Below are positions 10,310 to 22,973 of a stretch of 64,000 bases of DNA, piece by piece. A program made the position numbers and the translations under genes. The stretch's first letter is position 1, and every line of letters begins with the position of its first letter. The stretch is taken from the NCBI RefSeq assembly GCF_035046485.1, contig NC_085137.1, forward strand, positions 314,351,164 through 314,415,163. The letters are read 5' to 3'. Source of the stretch: Aedes albopictus. Lineage: Eukaryota > Arthropoda > Insecta > Diptera > Culicidae. Below the pieces are notes generated by a model, which saw only the letters and a program-made list of their open reading frames with translations, did no database searches and was not told the origin of the DNA.

Positions 10310-10936
10310 TGTGCCAAAAACCGTTATTAACAAATAAAATGTCCACCCAAATGGCACCTGGCATTCGAAAGATACACTATTCTAGTATCTCCTCTGAAAA
10401 TTTGAAAATGTTTCATCGAGGGAAACTAAAGCTTCTGTGATTTAAAGATTTTGAGCCATTTCCATAGATTTTTCCTATGTAAGTAAATATGCTTGCATGG
10501 TGTGCCTGAAACCGCTATTAACAAATAAAAATATGCACCATATTGACACCCGGCATTCTAAAGATATACTATTATAGCATCACCTCAGAAAATTTGAAAT
10601 TGTTTCAGAGAGGGAAACGAAAGTTTTTACTGTTTGAAGATTTTCCTCTATTTGCATAGCATAAGCTTATACAGTCGAGACTCCTATTAGACGCTGCCAC
10701 CCACTTGATGCCCACCGCAATTTCTCAGCTGTCTTGCATCCAATCCAGCTGATTTTTAGTGCAGTTAGTGCTTTTTAGACTCAAAATGGCTCAAAATCTT
10801 CAAATAACAAAAAGTTTAGTTTCCCTCGATGAAACATTTTCAAATTTTCAGAGGAGGAACTAGAATAGTATATCTTTCGAATGCTGGGTCCCATTTGGTT
10901 GGACATTGTTATTTGTTAATAACGGTTTTTGGCACA
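10310..10936. mobile_element. 627-bp TIR element inside the hAT remnant
   Basis: Ends TGTGCCAAAAACCGTTATTA and its inverse TAATAACGGTTTTTGGCACA, followed inward by ACAAATAA/TTATTTGT and the GTCCA.CCAAATGG segment. A second diverged copy of the left terminal segment begins at about 10499, so the terminus is duplicated internally. No coding capacity. Confidence 0.75.
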
Positions 10937-11320
10937 ACGTGATCAAGTTCACCAAGGAACTTGGAGTACAATCGTTGCAAGACTGCCAAAGACAGACCGA
11001 TAATGATGCTGCCGAGTTGAATGCTGGATTGTCCAGTTCGCCAACCCGTCCCAGATTGATTCGGCAATGATTGATTTTTCAAAACATATTTCGAAAGAGC
11101 TGTCACTTTTCGACCTACATGGTAAGTTGAGGCCGATCTTAAAATCATTTTCGACGGCTTAAAATCAATTAAACTGACGTCAATCGATAGCGAGCGCATC
11201 TTTTCGAGCTTCGGAAATAGGTATCTGTTCTAAAAAGCGAACCTCACTGTCCGATGAAATCATTATTAACATTTGCTTCTTGAAGTCGTATTTTCAGAGA
11301 ACGAATTTAAATTGATATGG
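10937..11320 (+). pseudogene. hAT transposase remnant, C-terminal dimerisation region
   Basis: At 11180-11300 two overlapping frames together give SERIFSSFGNR and then KKRTSLSDEIIINICFLKSYF-type residues. This is the classic end of hAT transposases: a (S)xxSERxFS block, then R..L..E.....FLK. One frameshift near 11215-11225 and upstream stops show it is dead. Separated from its upstream part by the MITE at 10310-10936. Confidence 0.75.
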
Positions 11321-11581
11321 CCAGTTACTTGATTTGAACCATTGATTTTTTTATTGATGAATGAAACATATTCCCAACCACAAAATTGCGTTTTTAAGCA
11401 CATTGAAAAATTTCCCGAGATCCCGGGATTTCCCGTAACAAGCAACAAGTTTTATCCCGAATCCCGGGACAAGCAAATTGGTCGGGAAAAGGAACCTTCA
11501 GTTTCAAATGAGCTTGGCTCCGTTTTGCCAAATAGCGTATGAGCCTTCAAAGTAAATGATCAAGTATAAAAAATGACTTAA

Positions 11582-11832
11582 GGTGAAACGGGACGCCGTG
11601 TTATTTTTCCTATCTTGCCTCTCTTTCTATCAATTTGCCTCGCGATTTTGAAAATGGTAATCTCGAACTCTATCGCACTGAAGATGCTGAAAACCATTCA
11701 GCATATGCACTGGCAGTGAGCATACACACACAATGATAGGTTTTTGTTGCAAAATATGAAGTACAATCTCAGATTACCATCTTAGTAGCAACAGAGCAAT
11801 GGCGGATATTTCCTCGACTGTCCCGTTCGCCC
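11582..11832. mobile_element. TTAA-flanked MITE (piggyBac-like), copy 1
   Basis: TTAA at 11578-11581 and 11833-11836. The left end GGTGAAACGGGAC pairs with the right end GTCCCGTTCGCCC. The 251-bp body is non-coding. A second, about equally long copy with its own TTAA flanks is at 19092-19338. TTAA target duplication is the piggyBac hallmark. Confidence 0.85.
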
Positions 11833-11917
11833 TTAAGTACCCTTAAGTGGTATTGCACCATAATACAATATAGGAGAACTTACGTATTTAATGGCAGCTT
11901 TGTTCTTTTTTTGTAAC

Positions 11918-12100
11918 CTTCTTCTCCTTCTTCTTGGCGTAACGTATCGCTGGAACAAAGCCTACTTCTTTGCTAAGTGTTCTATGATCATTTCCAGTTA
12001 TTAACTAAGAGCTTCCTCTGCCAATGACCAAATTGCATTTGTATATCATGTGACAGGCACGAAGATACTCTACGGCCAAGGAAGTCAATGAAATTTCCAT
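11918..12100 (-). mobile_element. 5'-truncated Feilai-type SINE
   Basis: On the minus strand it ends in a (GAA)n-like tail (plus-strand CTTCTTCTCCTTCTTCTTGG). It matches the non-tRNA body of the full SINE at 39189-39460: phrases equivalent to GGCAGAGGAAGC, CTCTTAGTTAATAACTGG and AACACTTAG. The tRNA-like head is absent. Confidence 0.7.
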
Positions 12101-12863
12101 TGGGGGCCGTACATAAATGACGTAGCATTCTTTGACCAATTTTTAACACACGCTCAAATGATTATTTTTAGAAAATCAGAACTGCCGATCTTTTTTCAAT
12201 GATTTCTATAGTACATATCTCTAAAAATAACGTCATGTTTATTTCGAATAGATTACTTTTAAGGCTGTTTTGAGCATTTACAGTTAATTTCCGATACACC
12301 CCTTAATCAATCGTTCCTAATTTTTCACCATAAAAACAAAATTTTATTACTCTTACCATTAATCAGAACTCAAAGATTGTGTGACTTTTTCCCATCAAAT
12401 CAAAGAAGTGATAATCTGGATTGATCTGCTATAATTTCAATTTTTGTGATAGTATTCACTGTTTTAAAGCAAAATAGGTACAAACTTTGATTGTTAGGGT
12501 CGTTTCTTTCCCGGAATGATGGAAACCTCTCGTTGGCAGCTTCGTAACACAGCAGCTTCAAGGCTGTAATTTTATTATGGTATTTGATTTTATAGTAACA
12601 ATAATTACATATCACTTGCATTTAAGTTTCGTGACTCACCGTGAATATCAATTGGCATTTTTCGAAGTTAGTTCGTGACATTTAACTTAAATATTCGATA
12701 AAAGCAATTTTTCTGTGACTTTCTTGTAGAAATGGTCTAGCCGCACAAGTTCTTCATATACCATATTGACAGGTCCAGCTTCCAAAATGATTGAATTTAG
12801 ATATGATGAAATGCCATTTTTAACACTGCTCCGAGATACGACTCGTCTAACATAGTTTAGCAC
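12101..12863. other. Non-coding spacer
   Basis: Starts with a MITE-like phrase GGGGGCCGTACATAAATGAC with a weak inverse near 12220-12240 (TAACGTCATGTTTATTTC). Otherwise AT-rich with no supported gene. Confidence 0.35.
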
Positions 12864-14201
12864 TACCGTCGATGGGGGTGACAATGGGTCTGGGGGGTGA
12901 GATTGGGTCAAAACGGAGAAACATAAAATTTGAAATAACTCGTCAACTATCGCTAATTTATATTGAAAACTTTATATTATTTCAAAGAGGGGATGTTTTT
13001 TAAACGTCATGATGCAGAATAAGATGTTAAGCAACAATCGTTTTTTGTTAAATTTGTGGCTAAACTTATGTGATGAAACTACTAGTAAATCACTCTGAAA
13101 AAATTTCTCCTGCGCAATGTTCCACACAAGCACCTAAGCATAAATTTTCTTATAAGTAGTTAGCTGTAGGTATTACCTGGTTGATGCAACGAAAAAAGTG
13201 GGCTGTCAATGCACTTTTTATTTAAAAATTCAATATTTTCGACCCTATGTCTAAATATTAAGAATGGGGGTGAGATTGGGTCAAGCAAGTTATCGACTGC
13301 ACATAACCTTAACTAAAAATTCAACTTGTTATCCAGTCCCCATTTGACTTTAAAGTGGTGCCACGTTTACCGTATCTTCATAAAAGCACGCTTTTTTCGA
13401 AAATATGTCGAGCGTGCATACGTTTAGTGCCTAAAATCATTTATAAAAATACACCCAAGCGTTTGGACAGCTCCTCTAATCATCATCTAGCCTTTAGTGT
13501 ATTGCATATTCGTTTAAATATTATTGCGAGAGAGGGTCTAATAATGTGAAATGTTGTATAACATAATATTTGAACGACCCTTTATCTTGAGAGGCCAATG
13601 ACCATGTACATAAGAGTTTATAACGGAGGGTTTGGTTAAACATTTCTTATGCAGTATACAATAAATATCATTTTTTTTTCAATCAATCTTTCAATGCGTC
13701 CCTCCCTCATTGTAATCTTCCTCCCTCCTCGCTTGGAGGTTGAAACTTTAAATGAGGATGATTATGGTGGCTAAAAATGGCGATACAAAATACAAACGTT
13801 ATTTTATCAAATTTCAACCATTTTTTCGGTTGTATTAGACCTTTTAGGTGGATTTATCATCTTTTAAAATAACCTAAATTTTTATTCGTCATGATTACAT
13901 TGTATTTTAAATAGATTTACTAGATATGACCAATAAAATTAACTTATATTCTTAGATAGGTGACTTTGAATACTTTGACCCATTCTCACCCCCTCTAAGG
14001 GGTGAGATTGGGTCAATTTTCAATCATTTGTAGTGTAGTAAGTAATTCATATAATGTGATACTTTCTTGCTAAACTTTCATTACCATATAGAAGAGAATA
14101 CATACCAAGTAAAAAGTTATTCCGACTTCAATTGCATTTGTTATTTATCAAACAATCTTTGAGTATCCTATTTTGACCCATTCTCACCCCCAACGACGGT
14201 A
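12864..14201. mobile_element. TIR element, TA-flanked, CCGTCG..GGGGGTGA..TGGGTCA termini
   Basis: Left [TA]CCGTCGATGGGGGTGACAAT, right ATTCTCACCCCCAACGACGG[TA]. The subterminal word GGGGGTGAGATTGGGTCAA also recurs inside (about 12890, 13265) and as a head-to-head pair at about 13980-14015. The 1.34-kb body is AT-rich and non-coding. Confidence 0.75.
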
Positions 14202-14226
14202 TTTATGCATTATAAAACTGTCTAAC

Positions 14227-14873
14227 GAAAGACGGCCTTGGTGGCTACCGCTTCCAATTCATATGCAGAAGGTCCTGAGTTCAATTATTGACTCGTCCCT
14301 TTCATCCTACTTTGTATCTTTCTATCTCTTTCTCTATCTTTTCTCTATAAATATATACATTTCTTGTATATTCATGAGATCACAGCCATCGCTAGAACAG
14401 AAACGGGTTGAAAAAGCCGTTAATCAACCTTCCAACTTTCCTAGCACAATGTCAATCTATCATATAACGCCTACGAGTTATGCAATCAAGCGAACTATGG
14501 CGCAATATATACAGAGTAATAAATACACTAATCTATATCACTGTATGCCTGGCATCCACGCACTAATATGTGAACCCATTGCTAACCATACCTTACCAAC
14601 ACTCCGACATCCACATGAATTTGTTCAGACGCAGAGGTATACTCGGTCTGATGTGGATACAAAAGATTGCAATCATCATCTCCTTCCCCTTCCCCACATT
14701 GCCCTTAAACCTGACGTGGTAGGCGCCATTGTCGCCCAAAGATAGAAGAACACCGGCACTGAAGATGCCTGTTTAGTCCGCGGCAGATATCTCATTGGTT
14801 CCTTGTGTGAGTGTAGCTGATCTGGCGATACTGGAGTAGTATCCACGGGCGTTCAATTAAGCTCCAAGCTCCA
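14227..14873 (+). mobile_element. 647-bp tRNA-headed retroposon, 15-bp TSD
   Basis: Identical ATAAAACTGTCTAAC at 14212-14226 and 14874-14888. The 5' end has an A-box-like TTGGTGGCTACCG and B-box-like GAGTTCAATTATTGACTC, typical of a SINE head. The body contains GACGTGGTAGGCGCCATTGT, related to a LINE 3' region at 37760-37790, so this may be a SINE that shares a LINE tail. Its 190-codon open frame has no recognisable domain and is treated as spurious. It inserted 11 bp past the end of the TIR element. Confidence 0.75.
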
Positions 14874-15039
14874 ATAAAACTGTCTAACAAAAGTTTAGCT
14901 TGGAATTCAATAGTAATACTTAAACTAAGGATCTCTCTGATGGCTGCTCAGTTGTCGATTTCCCATTTAAATCCCTTTGTACGTCAATGATGAAAGCCAA
15001 CATAAAGAAACAAATTGCGACAAAATAACTTCTCGAAAA

Positions 15040-16531
15040 AAAAAAATCTGAAGGCATCCTAGAATAAAATTCTAAAGAAACCGACGGAGCGATTTCTGAA
15101 GCAATTCTTGCAGAACTTGCTGAAGAAATCCATAAAAGAATTTCTGTGAGAATATTTATAGGAATCCTTTGGGAGTTTTTTTTTAATCTGCAGGCAAGAA
15201 TTTCTGAAAAAAACTAATTCCGAAAAAAAATCATAGGAATTCTGCAAAAGACTTTAGAGATATTTCTTAAGGAATTCCTAGAAGAATTCCCAAATAAATT
15301 TCTGAAGAAATTTCTGAAGAAATGTCCAGTCAAGATATTTGAATATGTCAGAAAACTAAAGGGTATTTCCTAAGGGGGTCTTACGAGAAATTTAGGAAAA
15401 AAATCGTGGAAGCATACCTGAGAAGCTCGTTGGAAAACGTTAGTGGAATTTCTAGAAGAATTTTCTGAGATTTTTTAAAAAAAAAAATCCAGAAGAAATC
15501 AATAAAATCCGTGAACGATTTTCTAAAGAAATCAGTCAAAGAATATTTAGAGCAACAAATGCTTTTGAAAGATTCCTCTTTTGAAAAACATCTGTAAAAA
15601 TCCTGTTAAAATAGCTAAAAATGACTCATGGGAAAATTCCGAAAAAAAAATCCCGAGACATCCATATGGTTATCCCCAGATTGGATCCAGTTGCAAATTC
15701 TGAAAAATTACATAGAGGCATACAAGTTAAAACACATGGAGAATTACATATATGAATTTCTACTGGAATTTCTGGAGAAATCTCTGAATAAAGTCATAGA
15801 GAAATTTATTTGGAAGTTTTCAATGGAATCTCGATGGAAAAGTTCGTGAGGGAATACCTGCACTTGAAGATTCCCTAAAAGGTTTTTCGAAGAAACCCCT
15901 TTTAGGAATTCTCTTAGAGAAGTATCTAAAAAACATCCTTGAATAAATTTCTGGAGCATCCTTGGAAAATATTTGAGAAAATTTCTTCAGTAATGTCTAA
16001 AAGAAAATTCGCGGAAGATTTTCCGATAGAATAAGCCCCGGAAGACTTCCTTAAGAAAAGGTGCATTTTAAGTTGGAATTCATGGAAGATTCTCAAAATT
16101 AAGGCTTGGAGAAAAAAAAACTTTCGAAATCGCTGGAGAAATCTAGAAGAAATTCTGAAGGCGTTATTTCTAAAAGAATTTTTGGTAGAATTTATGAAAG
16201 AAGCAACATAGGAATTTTTTAATGAATACCAGGGGCATTTTTTTTAAATTGAAATTTTGGAATCCATGGAGAGATAACTAAAGGAATCTTTTGTAGTATT
16301 CGTGAGCGACTGCACGGATTCCTTTAAGAATCCTTGGAAAACTTTCTCAAAGAAACCCTTGTAGGAACTCCCGTGAATGCTCATGAAAGAGTTTTATATG
16401 GAATCCATGGAAGACTTTTTGAATTCCTGAAGAAAATCCTGAAGATATATCTGGCGGAATTTCTGAAAAAAAAAAAATACCTAGATAAATTTCTGAAAGC
16501 ATCCTTATTTGGAAGCATATTTAAAGAAATT
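15040..16531 (+). repeat. GGAATTCCTGGA satellite, block B1
   Basis: Degenerate GGAATTTCTGAAGAAAT-like units, more A-rich and diverged than block A. Interrupted at 16532 by a retroposon. Open frames are artefacts. Confidence 0.8.
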
Positions 16532-17308
16532 TCAAAAAATCATCTATTTTATTTCTTTTATCCATAATTTATGTTAGTCCATTATATATTTTATCACTTT
16601 TCATTACATTTTACTATATTTCACTACACTATATTCCATTATCAATTATACAGCAGCTATCGCGTTGACATTGTTTTATTATTATGATGTTTTCTCCTAC
16701 CATCTAGGTCGTAAAATGGCTAGTCACCGAATAATACCCTGCCCAATTAATTACAAATCGATAACTCATTTTATTTCGCTAATTACATTACATCACATTA
16801 TATTTGAAAATTATATTTCATTATTATAATATATTTCAATATTATATTTCATCACAGTAAATTATATTATTGACTATATAACTATTTGGGGTTGGGAGGG
16901 TGCATCAGGGCATCATTGAAGTTGAAACTGTGCGACGGAGTGGATTGCCAGCCGGAGTGTGGTGAGAAGTAACTATAACATCCTTGTAGATGGGTTCTTC
17001 TATCCCAACAGTTGCAATGGATTTGACGCGCCCTTCTTGTGACAAACCATCCCGTAGAAAGCTTGACAAGTAATGTAAATTTAATTATTCACCCTGTTGG
17101 ATCATACTGTTGGAAGGAGATTCTCTTAAACCCGCGGATTTCGCGTAAGTGTCTCTACTTACGGGTCCGCCACACCCCCTTTTGGCCCTTCATACAGCGG
17201 TATGTTGAAGTCAGTGTGGTAATGAAATTGATCTTTACTGTTAAGTGGAACTGCATGCAGAGCAAAACTCAAGCTAGGATGGTGGCTACCTACATACATA
17301 CATACATA
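16532..17308 (+). mobile_element. Retroposon with (TACA)n tail, copy 2 (777 bp)
   Basis: Flanked by CATATTTAAAGAAATT at 16516-16531 and 17309-17324 (the initial CA may belong to the tail). Same family as 7598-8204 but about 170 bp longer at the 5' end. Inserted into satellite, which resumes immediately after it. Confidence 0.85.
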
Positions 17309-19087
17309 CATATTTAAAGAAATTCCTGTAGTAATATTTGGAAGAATTAGTGGAAGATTTTCTGAAAGAATAATCCTTGGAGGACTTCCTAAAAGAAAAT
17401 AAAACAATTTGGGAAGGAATGTATGGAAAATTCTCAAATAGAAAACTGGAAAAATCTCTAGAAAATTTTCTGAAAAAAACCTTTGGATGTGCTTCTACAG
17501 GTTTTGATAGAGAATTTATGATGCAGTCATTCCTGTATTATCTTGATTAATCCCTAAAGTATTTTTCAATGATTTCCGGGAAGAGTTTCTTTGCGAAACT
17601 TTGGAAAAAAATGTGCAAGAATTCTGGATTTCCTAAAAAGTCGGGATTTCTTGAATAATACATCCAAACCTTTCCAGAACTCCAGAACTCTTTAAAAAAA
17701 TTGTAGGGCACTTAAGAGTAATGCCAAGAGTAAAACTGGAAAATAATGAAGGAATTCGTGAAAAAACAGCACTTTCTAGAGAAACCCCTGAAATTTGCAA
17801 TATTTCTGGAAGGAATCTCTACTTTCGAAACAAAGCCATAAAAGATTTTCTCAATGAAATGCTGCAATAACTGAAAAAAAAAATATCATGCAATAATCTC
17901 TGAGGGAAGGTATGCAAGAATTTATGGGAGAAATCCTGAAAATGCTAGATACATTTCTTGCGGTGTTCTCATTGAAATCTCACGAGAAATTCTTGCAGGA
18001 ATGCCTGAAGGAGTATGTTAATCTGTATGAACATGACAGAATCCCTGGAGAAATTTCCCAAAGAATCCATGAAAGAGTTTCTGAAGGAATCTTTGAAAGA
18101 GTATCCCTAAGAATCAGTGGATGACTTTATAAAGGAGTTCTTGGAGAAATCTCTTAAGAAGTTCAAGGTATGCAAGAATTTATGGGAGAAATCCTGAAAA
18201 TGCTAGATACATTTCTTGCGGTGTTCTCATTGAAATCTCACGAGAAATTCTTGCAGGAATGCCTGAAGGAGTATGTTAATCTGTATGAACATGACAGAAT
18301 CCCTGGAGAAATTTCCCAAAGAATCCATGGAAGAGTTTCTGAAGGAATCTTTGAAAGAGTATCCCTAAGAATCAGTGGATGACTTTATAAAGGAGTTCTT
18401 GGAGAAATCTCTTAAGAAGTTCAAGGGGAATATCTAAAGGAATCTCTTCAGATGAATTTCCACAGCAATCGCTGAAGGAATTTCAAAAAAAAAATTAGAA
18501 GAATGTTGGAAAGATTCTTTGGAAAAAAAATGTGAAGAAATTCCAGAGCAAATTATTGAAGGAATCCATATAAGACTTTCAAAAGAAATTCTTGGGAAAG
18601 CTGGCGAGAAACTTCTGTTGTCGCATTCTTTCTGTTAATGCATTCTAAGCAAAATTTCTTAAGAAGTCCATGGAACAATTTAAGAATGAAAACAAGCTGT
18701 AGCAATCGTTAAAAACATTTTAAAGAAATTTTTATTGAATCTTTGTAAAAATGTGTGATGGAATCGATTAACGACATTTTAAAATATTCTGAAAGATTTT
18801 CTTGAGTAATCCCTGCAAAAGTTTGAAAAGCAAATTTTGCAGAAATTTCTGAATGAATTTTGCTTTTCTAAAGGAGTCTTCACAGAAATTTCTGTAGTGA
18901 TGCATGAAAAAAAAAATCATAAAAGAAAACTATCGGAGGGATTCTATAAACATCTGGGGATCTTTGAATCCCCGAAGAAAAGTTTTAATAGGCATCTATT
19001 GAGGATTTTTAAGAGGAATGAAGGGAAGCAGTTAGGGAAGACATTTTTGGACAGTTTTGTAAAAGTGTTCTTCAAGAAATTTTTGAA
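17309..19087 (+). repeat. GGAATTCCTGGA satellite, block B2
   Basis: Continuation of the same array, including a recent 258-bp direct duplication (17907-18422) and highly A-rich decayed units. Ends at a TTAA MITE. Confidence 0.85.
17907..18422 (+). repeat. 258-bp tandem duplication inside the satellite
   Basis: 17907-18164 and 18165-18422 are near-identical: one difference seen, CCATGAAAG against CCATGGAAG. Neighbouring satellite units are heavily diverged, so this duplication is much younger than the array. Confidence 0.9.
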
Positions 19088-19091
19088 TTAA

Positions 19092-19338
19092 GGTGATACG
19101 GGACGCCGTGTTATTTTTCCTTTCTTCCATCTCTTTCTAACAATTTGCCTCGCGATTTTGAAGATGGTATTCTCGATTTCTATCGCACTGAAGAGGCTAA
19201 AAAACAATCAGCATATGCACTGCAAGTGAGCATACGCAATGATAAGTTTTCATCCCATAATATGAAGAAGAATCTGAGATTACCATCTTAATAATAACAG
19301 AACAATGGTGGATATTTCCTTAATCGTCTCGTTTGCCC
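19092..19338. mobile_element. TTAA-flanked MITE (piggyBac-like), copy 2
   Basis: TTAA at 19088-19091 and 19339-19342. Left end GGTGATACGGGAC, right end CGTCTCGTTTGCCC. Homologous along its length to 11582-11832 with scattered substitutions and small deletions. Lies inside satellite. Confidence 0.85.
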
Positions 19339-19342
19339 TTAA

Positions 19343-20460
19343 TCTCTAGAGGAATTATTACATGAATCTCAGTGATCCCTGTCGAAATTCCTGGAAGAAT
19401 CCCAGACATTTTTTTTTTGAGAAAAGATCCTGGAAGAGTTTTTTATGGACAGAATTTTGTCAAGTAAAAGATTAAAGATATTTCAACAAATTCCAGAAGT
19501 ACTTTTTAAGGCATCCCTACATAATTTCAAAAGCATTTTTTGGAGAAATTTCTGCATGAATTCTGGTTACCTTAAATAATCTCCGAATGAGTTTATATAG
19601 GAATCCACGAAAGATTTACAGAAAAAAAACTACCGTACTGATTTCTGAAAGAATCCATGCAGGAATTTCTGAGAAAGCCCAGGAATCATTTAGTAAATAA
19701 CTGAGAAATTTTCCCAGGAATCTAAAAGAAACTGGGGAAAATTCTGAAACAATTCATTTAGCAATCCATAGAAGATTTTGAAAAGCAATCTATGGAGCTG
19801 GATCATTTATGGATGACATTCATGAACAAGTTTGTGAAGGATTTCTTCGAGTATTTTTTTAAAATTAATCTATAGAGGAATTCTTGAGTGAATCCCAGAA
19901 AATTTTCTGTAAAAGTACTACAAGAATATGGAAACCATGGAAGAATGTTTATAAGATAATTCTAAAAGGACTAAGGAAACTAAGGAGGAGTTTCTTAAAA
20001 ATCAATGAAAGGTTTTCAAAGGAATCCTTGGAGAGTTTCTAAAGGAATTCTGTGCAAACTTTTAAAGCCCATTGAATGGAATTTTCGAAAGAATCTTTGC
20101 CATATTTCTAGAAGAATTTTATGAAGTAATTTCGGAAGAATTCCATAGACTGATTTATTAAGGAATTCTTCGAGGAATTTCTGAAGTGATTTCTAGAAAT
20201 TTTAAAGGGAGGCTCTGATGTCATTTAAAATGAAATTCTTGAAAAAAATGCCTGGAAAAATAACTCAAATATTTTTTTCTTAAATTGCTTTTCGTTTTTT
20301 TATTGTTTCAATCTGTTTTAATCCATTTCTGAATTTCTGAAATGTCTCGAGGATTTTTGAAAGCATTTTTTTTAGATTTCCCGAAAACCCCCCGAAGGAA
20401 TACTAAACAAAACCTAAAGGAATTTCTGAAAAAAAAACTTGGTCGAATTCCTAATAGAAT
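19343..20460 (+). repeat. GGAATTCCTGGA satellite, block B3
   Basis: Same degenerate array resuming after the MITE; diverged, A-rich. Followed at about 20470-20700 by a non-satellite segment with no recognised feature. Confidence 0.75.
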
Positions 20461-20699
20461 TTTAGTTTAAAAATGAACATTTACTACTTTCTGATGGACT
20501 TTCTAGGGGCGCAACACGAAAAACATTGAATATAAATAGACTAGAATAGAATAAAAGCACAATAAACAGGTGATTTTGCAGGTCATCGAAAACAATTAGA
20601 ACTGTTTTTTTTTGTTTGGTCATTAAGGTGACCAATTTTAAAAGGGAGGTGGGGGGATCAAATTCCTGGACAAAAAAAAAAGTTCTAAGGGATTAGCCG

Positions 20700-21610
20700 G
20701 AGTAGAAGTGACTGAGATATTCTAGCATGAATTTCTAGAAAAATCTCTGCAGCAATTCCGAAAGAAATTATACGAGACATTCCTGAAGCAGTACCACGAG
20801 ATATTTCTGTAGGAATGCCGAGAGGACATCCCGGTTAATTCCAAGAGGAACTCCGTTTATTCCATAGAAGAATTTTTGTCCCACCGGCCATAGGACATAA
20901 TTTGTCTGTATGTGACGACTTTGAATATATAAATAAATTATAAAATTCTTGATAAATAGTTTGCGTAATTTCTGGAAAATAACTGAAGGCATCCATAGAG
21001 AATTTTCAAGAAATTCCTAGAAGGATCCCCGGAGTTACCTCTGGATGAATCTCCGGTAGAGTTTCTAGAGGAATCTCAGCAGGATTTCCTGAAAGAATGC
21101 CTAAGAAAATCCCTAGATAAACTTCTGGATTAAGCCACGCAGAAATTCTAGGAGGAATTTGAGAAGAAATCCCTACAGAAATTTCTGAACATATCCCTAT
21201 AGGAGTTCATGTAAAAAATCCTGGAAAAAATCCTGCAGGAATACCAACAAAAATTTCTGGAGAAATTGCAGTAAGAATTTCAGTAGGAATTCCAAGAAAA
21301 AATTCAGGGGTACCACAGAAGGATAACTTGAAAAATTCTTAGGACCATATTTGAAGGGGTTCTTATGAAAATCCCCGAAAGAATTCATGGAGGAAGTCCT
21401 GGAGAAATTTCTGAAGGAATAGCAGTAGAAATTCCTGAAAGTATCGAAGCAAAACGTTTCTAGAGTAATCCCATTACGAACTCCTGAAGGGTTTTCAAAA
21501 GGAATTTATGATAATTTTTTTTTTTGCAAAACCCCTCGAGAAATCCTTTGAGGAAATCCATGATATCCAGAAATACTTGATGGAACAATCGAAATCCAAT
21601 CAAAATCCAA
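20700..21610 (+). repeat. GGAATTCCTGGA satellite, block B4
   Basis: Final part of the second array, with clearer units (GAGGAATCTCAGCAGGATTT and similar). About 20880-20950 is non-satellite (TTTTGTCCCACCGGCC onward). No genes. Confidence 0.8.
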
Positions 21611-22820
21611 ACCTGTTGAAAGGGGTTTATTCAAGGCGCACATAACTCTGTACACCTCTGTGTTGATGTCCGAACAAAGGAAAACTATCGATTCACAGAT
21701 GGTGCAAAAAAGAACTTTGGAGCAGAAGAAAATAACATGCAGTTACTAATACATATTATACTAAGCTTAATTCCAATGATTTATTTATCGAGTTGCTGAT
21801 ATAGTGGGCTCATTGTACGATTTTTACTGAAATAAGCGTCTTCTCACAACTCGTAGAATTTTGTCTATGGACTACCAAAAAAAAAAGAACTCTATAGTAC
21901 GCTGGCATTTTGATATAATACCTAGATCTTGGCATTGTTTGCCACTCTCTTCTGCTCGGGTCGACGGCACCACTTGAACGTTAGCTCACCAACGTATCAC
22001 TTCGCTTGCTTCTTCCCGACGGGTAAGACCAGGTGGGGTCCCCGACTGATATGGTTATGACAACGTGTCACCGATGTCTCCGGGGTTCGGAACGTTTCCG
22101 TGGGAAATTGGGGAGTAATAGAGTGGCAAGAGAATCATTGTGTTGTTTATTTGTTACCAGAGCCCGGGCGCACTTCAAATGCAGGCTGCTACCCTCCGAT
22201 TGTTTTGCATTGCTGCTGGCTGGAGTTGTCATATTGGATTGATATCGATGTAAATCCAGATCACTTTTCTTCGGACGACTAGGATATTTACAACAAGAGA
22301 CTTGAGAGGAGCTGGCCGTCGCGTAACGACACAATTGAAAGCGTTTTGCCATTGTTTCGGAAGCTATCATGTGGAGATTTTGTTCAACGAGCGAGAAGAT
22401 TCCCGTCAAGCACTCGATGGGTTGTTGTAATTACCGTGTCAGATACGGTTGGTGAACGATTGTGACAGGTAGACTATGCACAGTTTAATCAATTTCAATG
22501 TTATGTGAGATTTCTACAATATTTAGCATAAGCACAAAACAGCAGTATGTAACAGTAATATTCTTATATTGGAAAAGCCAAAAACTATGAATTATGTGTG
22601 AGGTATTTTCAAAATGCTGTATTCAATTTATAAACTATGTATTGCAAATAACAAATATACGTTAACAGTAGCTAAAAAAATATTTGACACGAAAGTGGAA
22701 ACATTTCAAATCTAGGGGATTCCTATTATATTATGCGTTTTGAAGAATCGGTTCGACAAACACGTGTTTTTAAAATGTGATGGGGGTGCATAGGCATCAA
22801 CGACCATGCGTCTCCATTTG
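21611..22820. other. Apparently single-copy region, GC-richer at 21950-22420
   Basis: No repeat structure seen. 21950-22420 has coding-like base composition and open frames up to 113 codons on opposite strands, but I recognise no protein and no good splice pair. Possibly an exon or regulatory part of an unseen gene. Confidence 0.3.
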
Positions 22821-22950
22821 TGATTTTAGCCCTAAAAGGGATACCTGGGGTCTATTCGACCCCAGGCGCCTTTCAGAGCTCGTCTTTGATGGAACACACT
22901 CAGCGAGGTGACGAAACTGAGGCCTTGAAGGTATCCCTTTTAGAGTTAAA
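22820..22950. repeat. Strongly structured inverted-repeat segment
   Basis: CTAAAAGGGATACCT (22832-22846) is perfectly mirrored by AGGTATCCCTTTTAG (22929-22943). Inside lies a 9-bp hairpin CCTGGGGTC/GACCCCAGG (22844-22852, 22858-22866). Likely a small MITE; no target duplication was resolved. Confidence 0.5.
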
Positions 22951-22973
22951 CTCCTTGACAGCACGGAATTATA

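Noticed and set aside
14173..14745. 190-codon open frame on the plus strand
   Set aside because: It starts inside a TIR element and runs through a tRNA-headed retroposon with its own 15-bp TSD; no domain recognised.
17907..18422. Two homologous 70-residue genes in tandem
   Set aside because: They are the two copies of a 258-bp satellite duplication.
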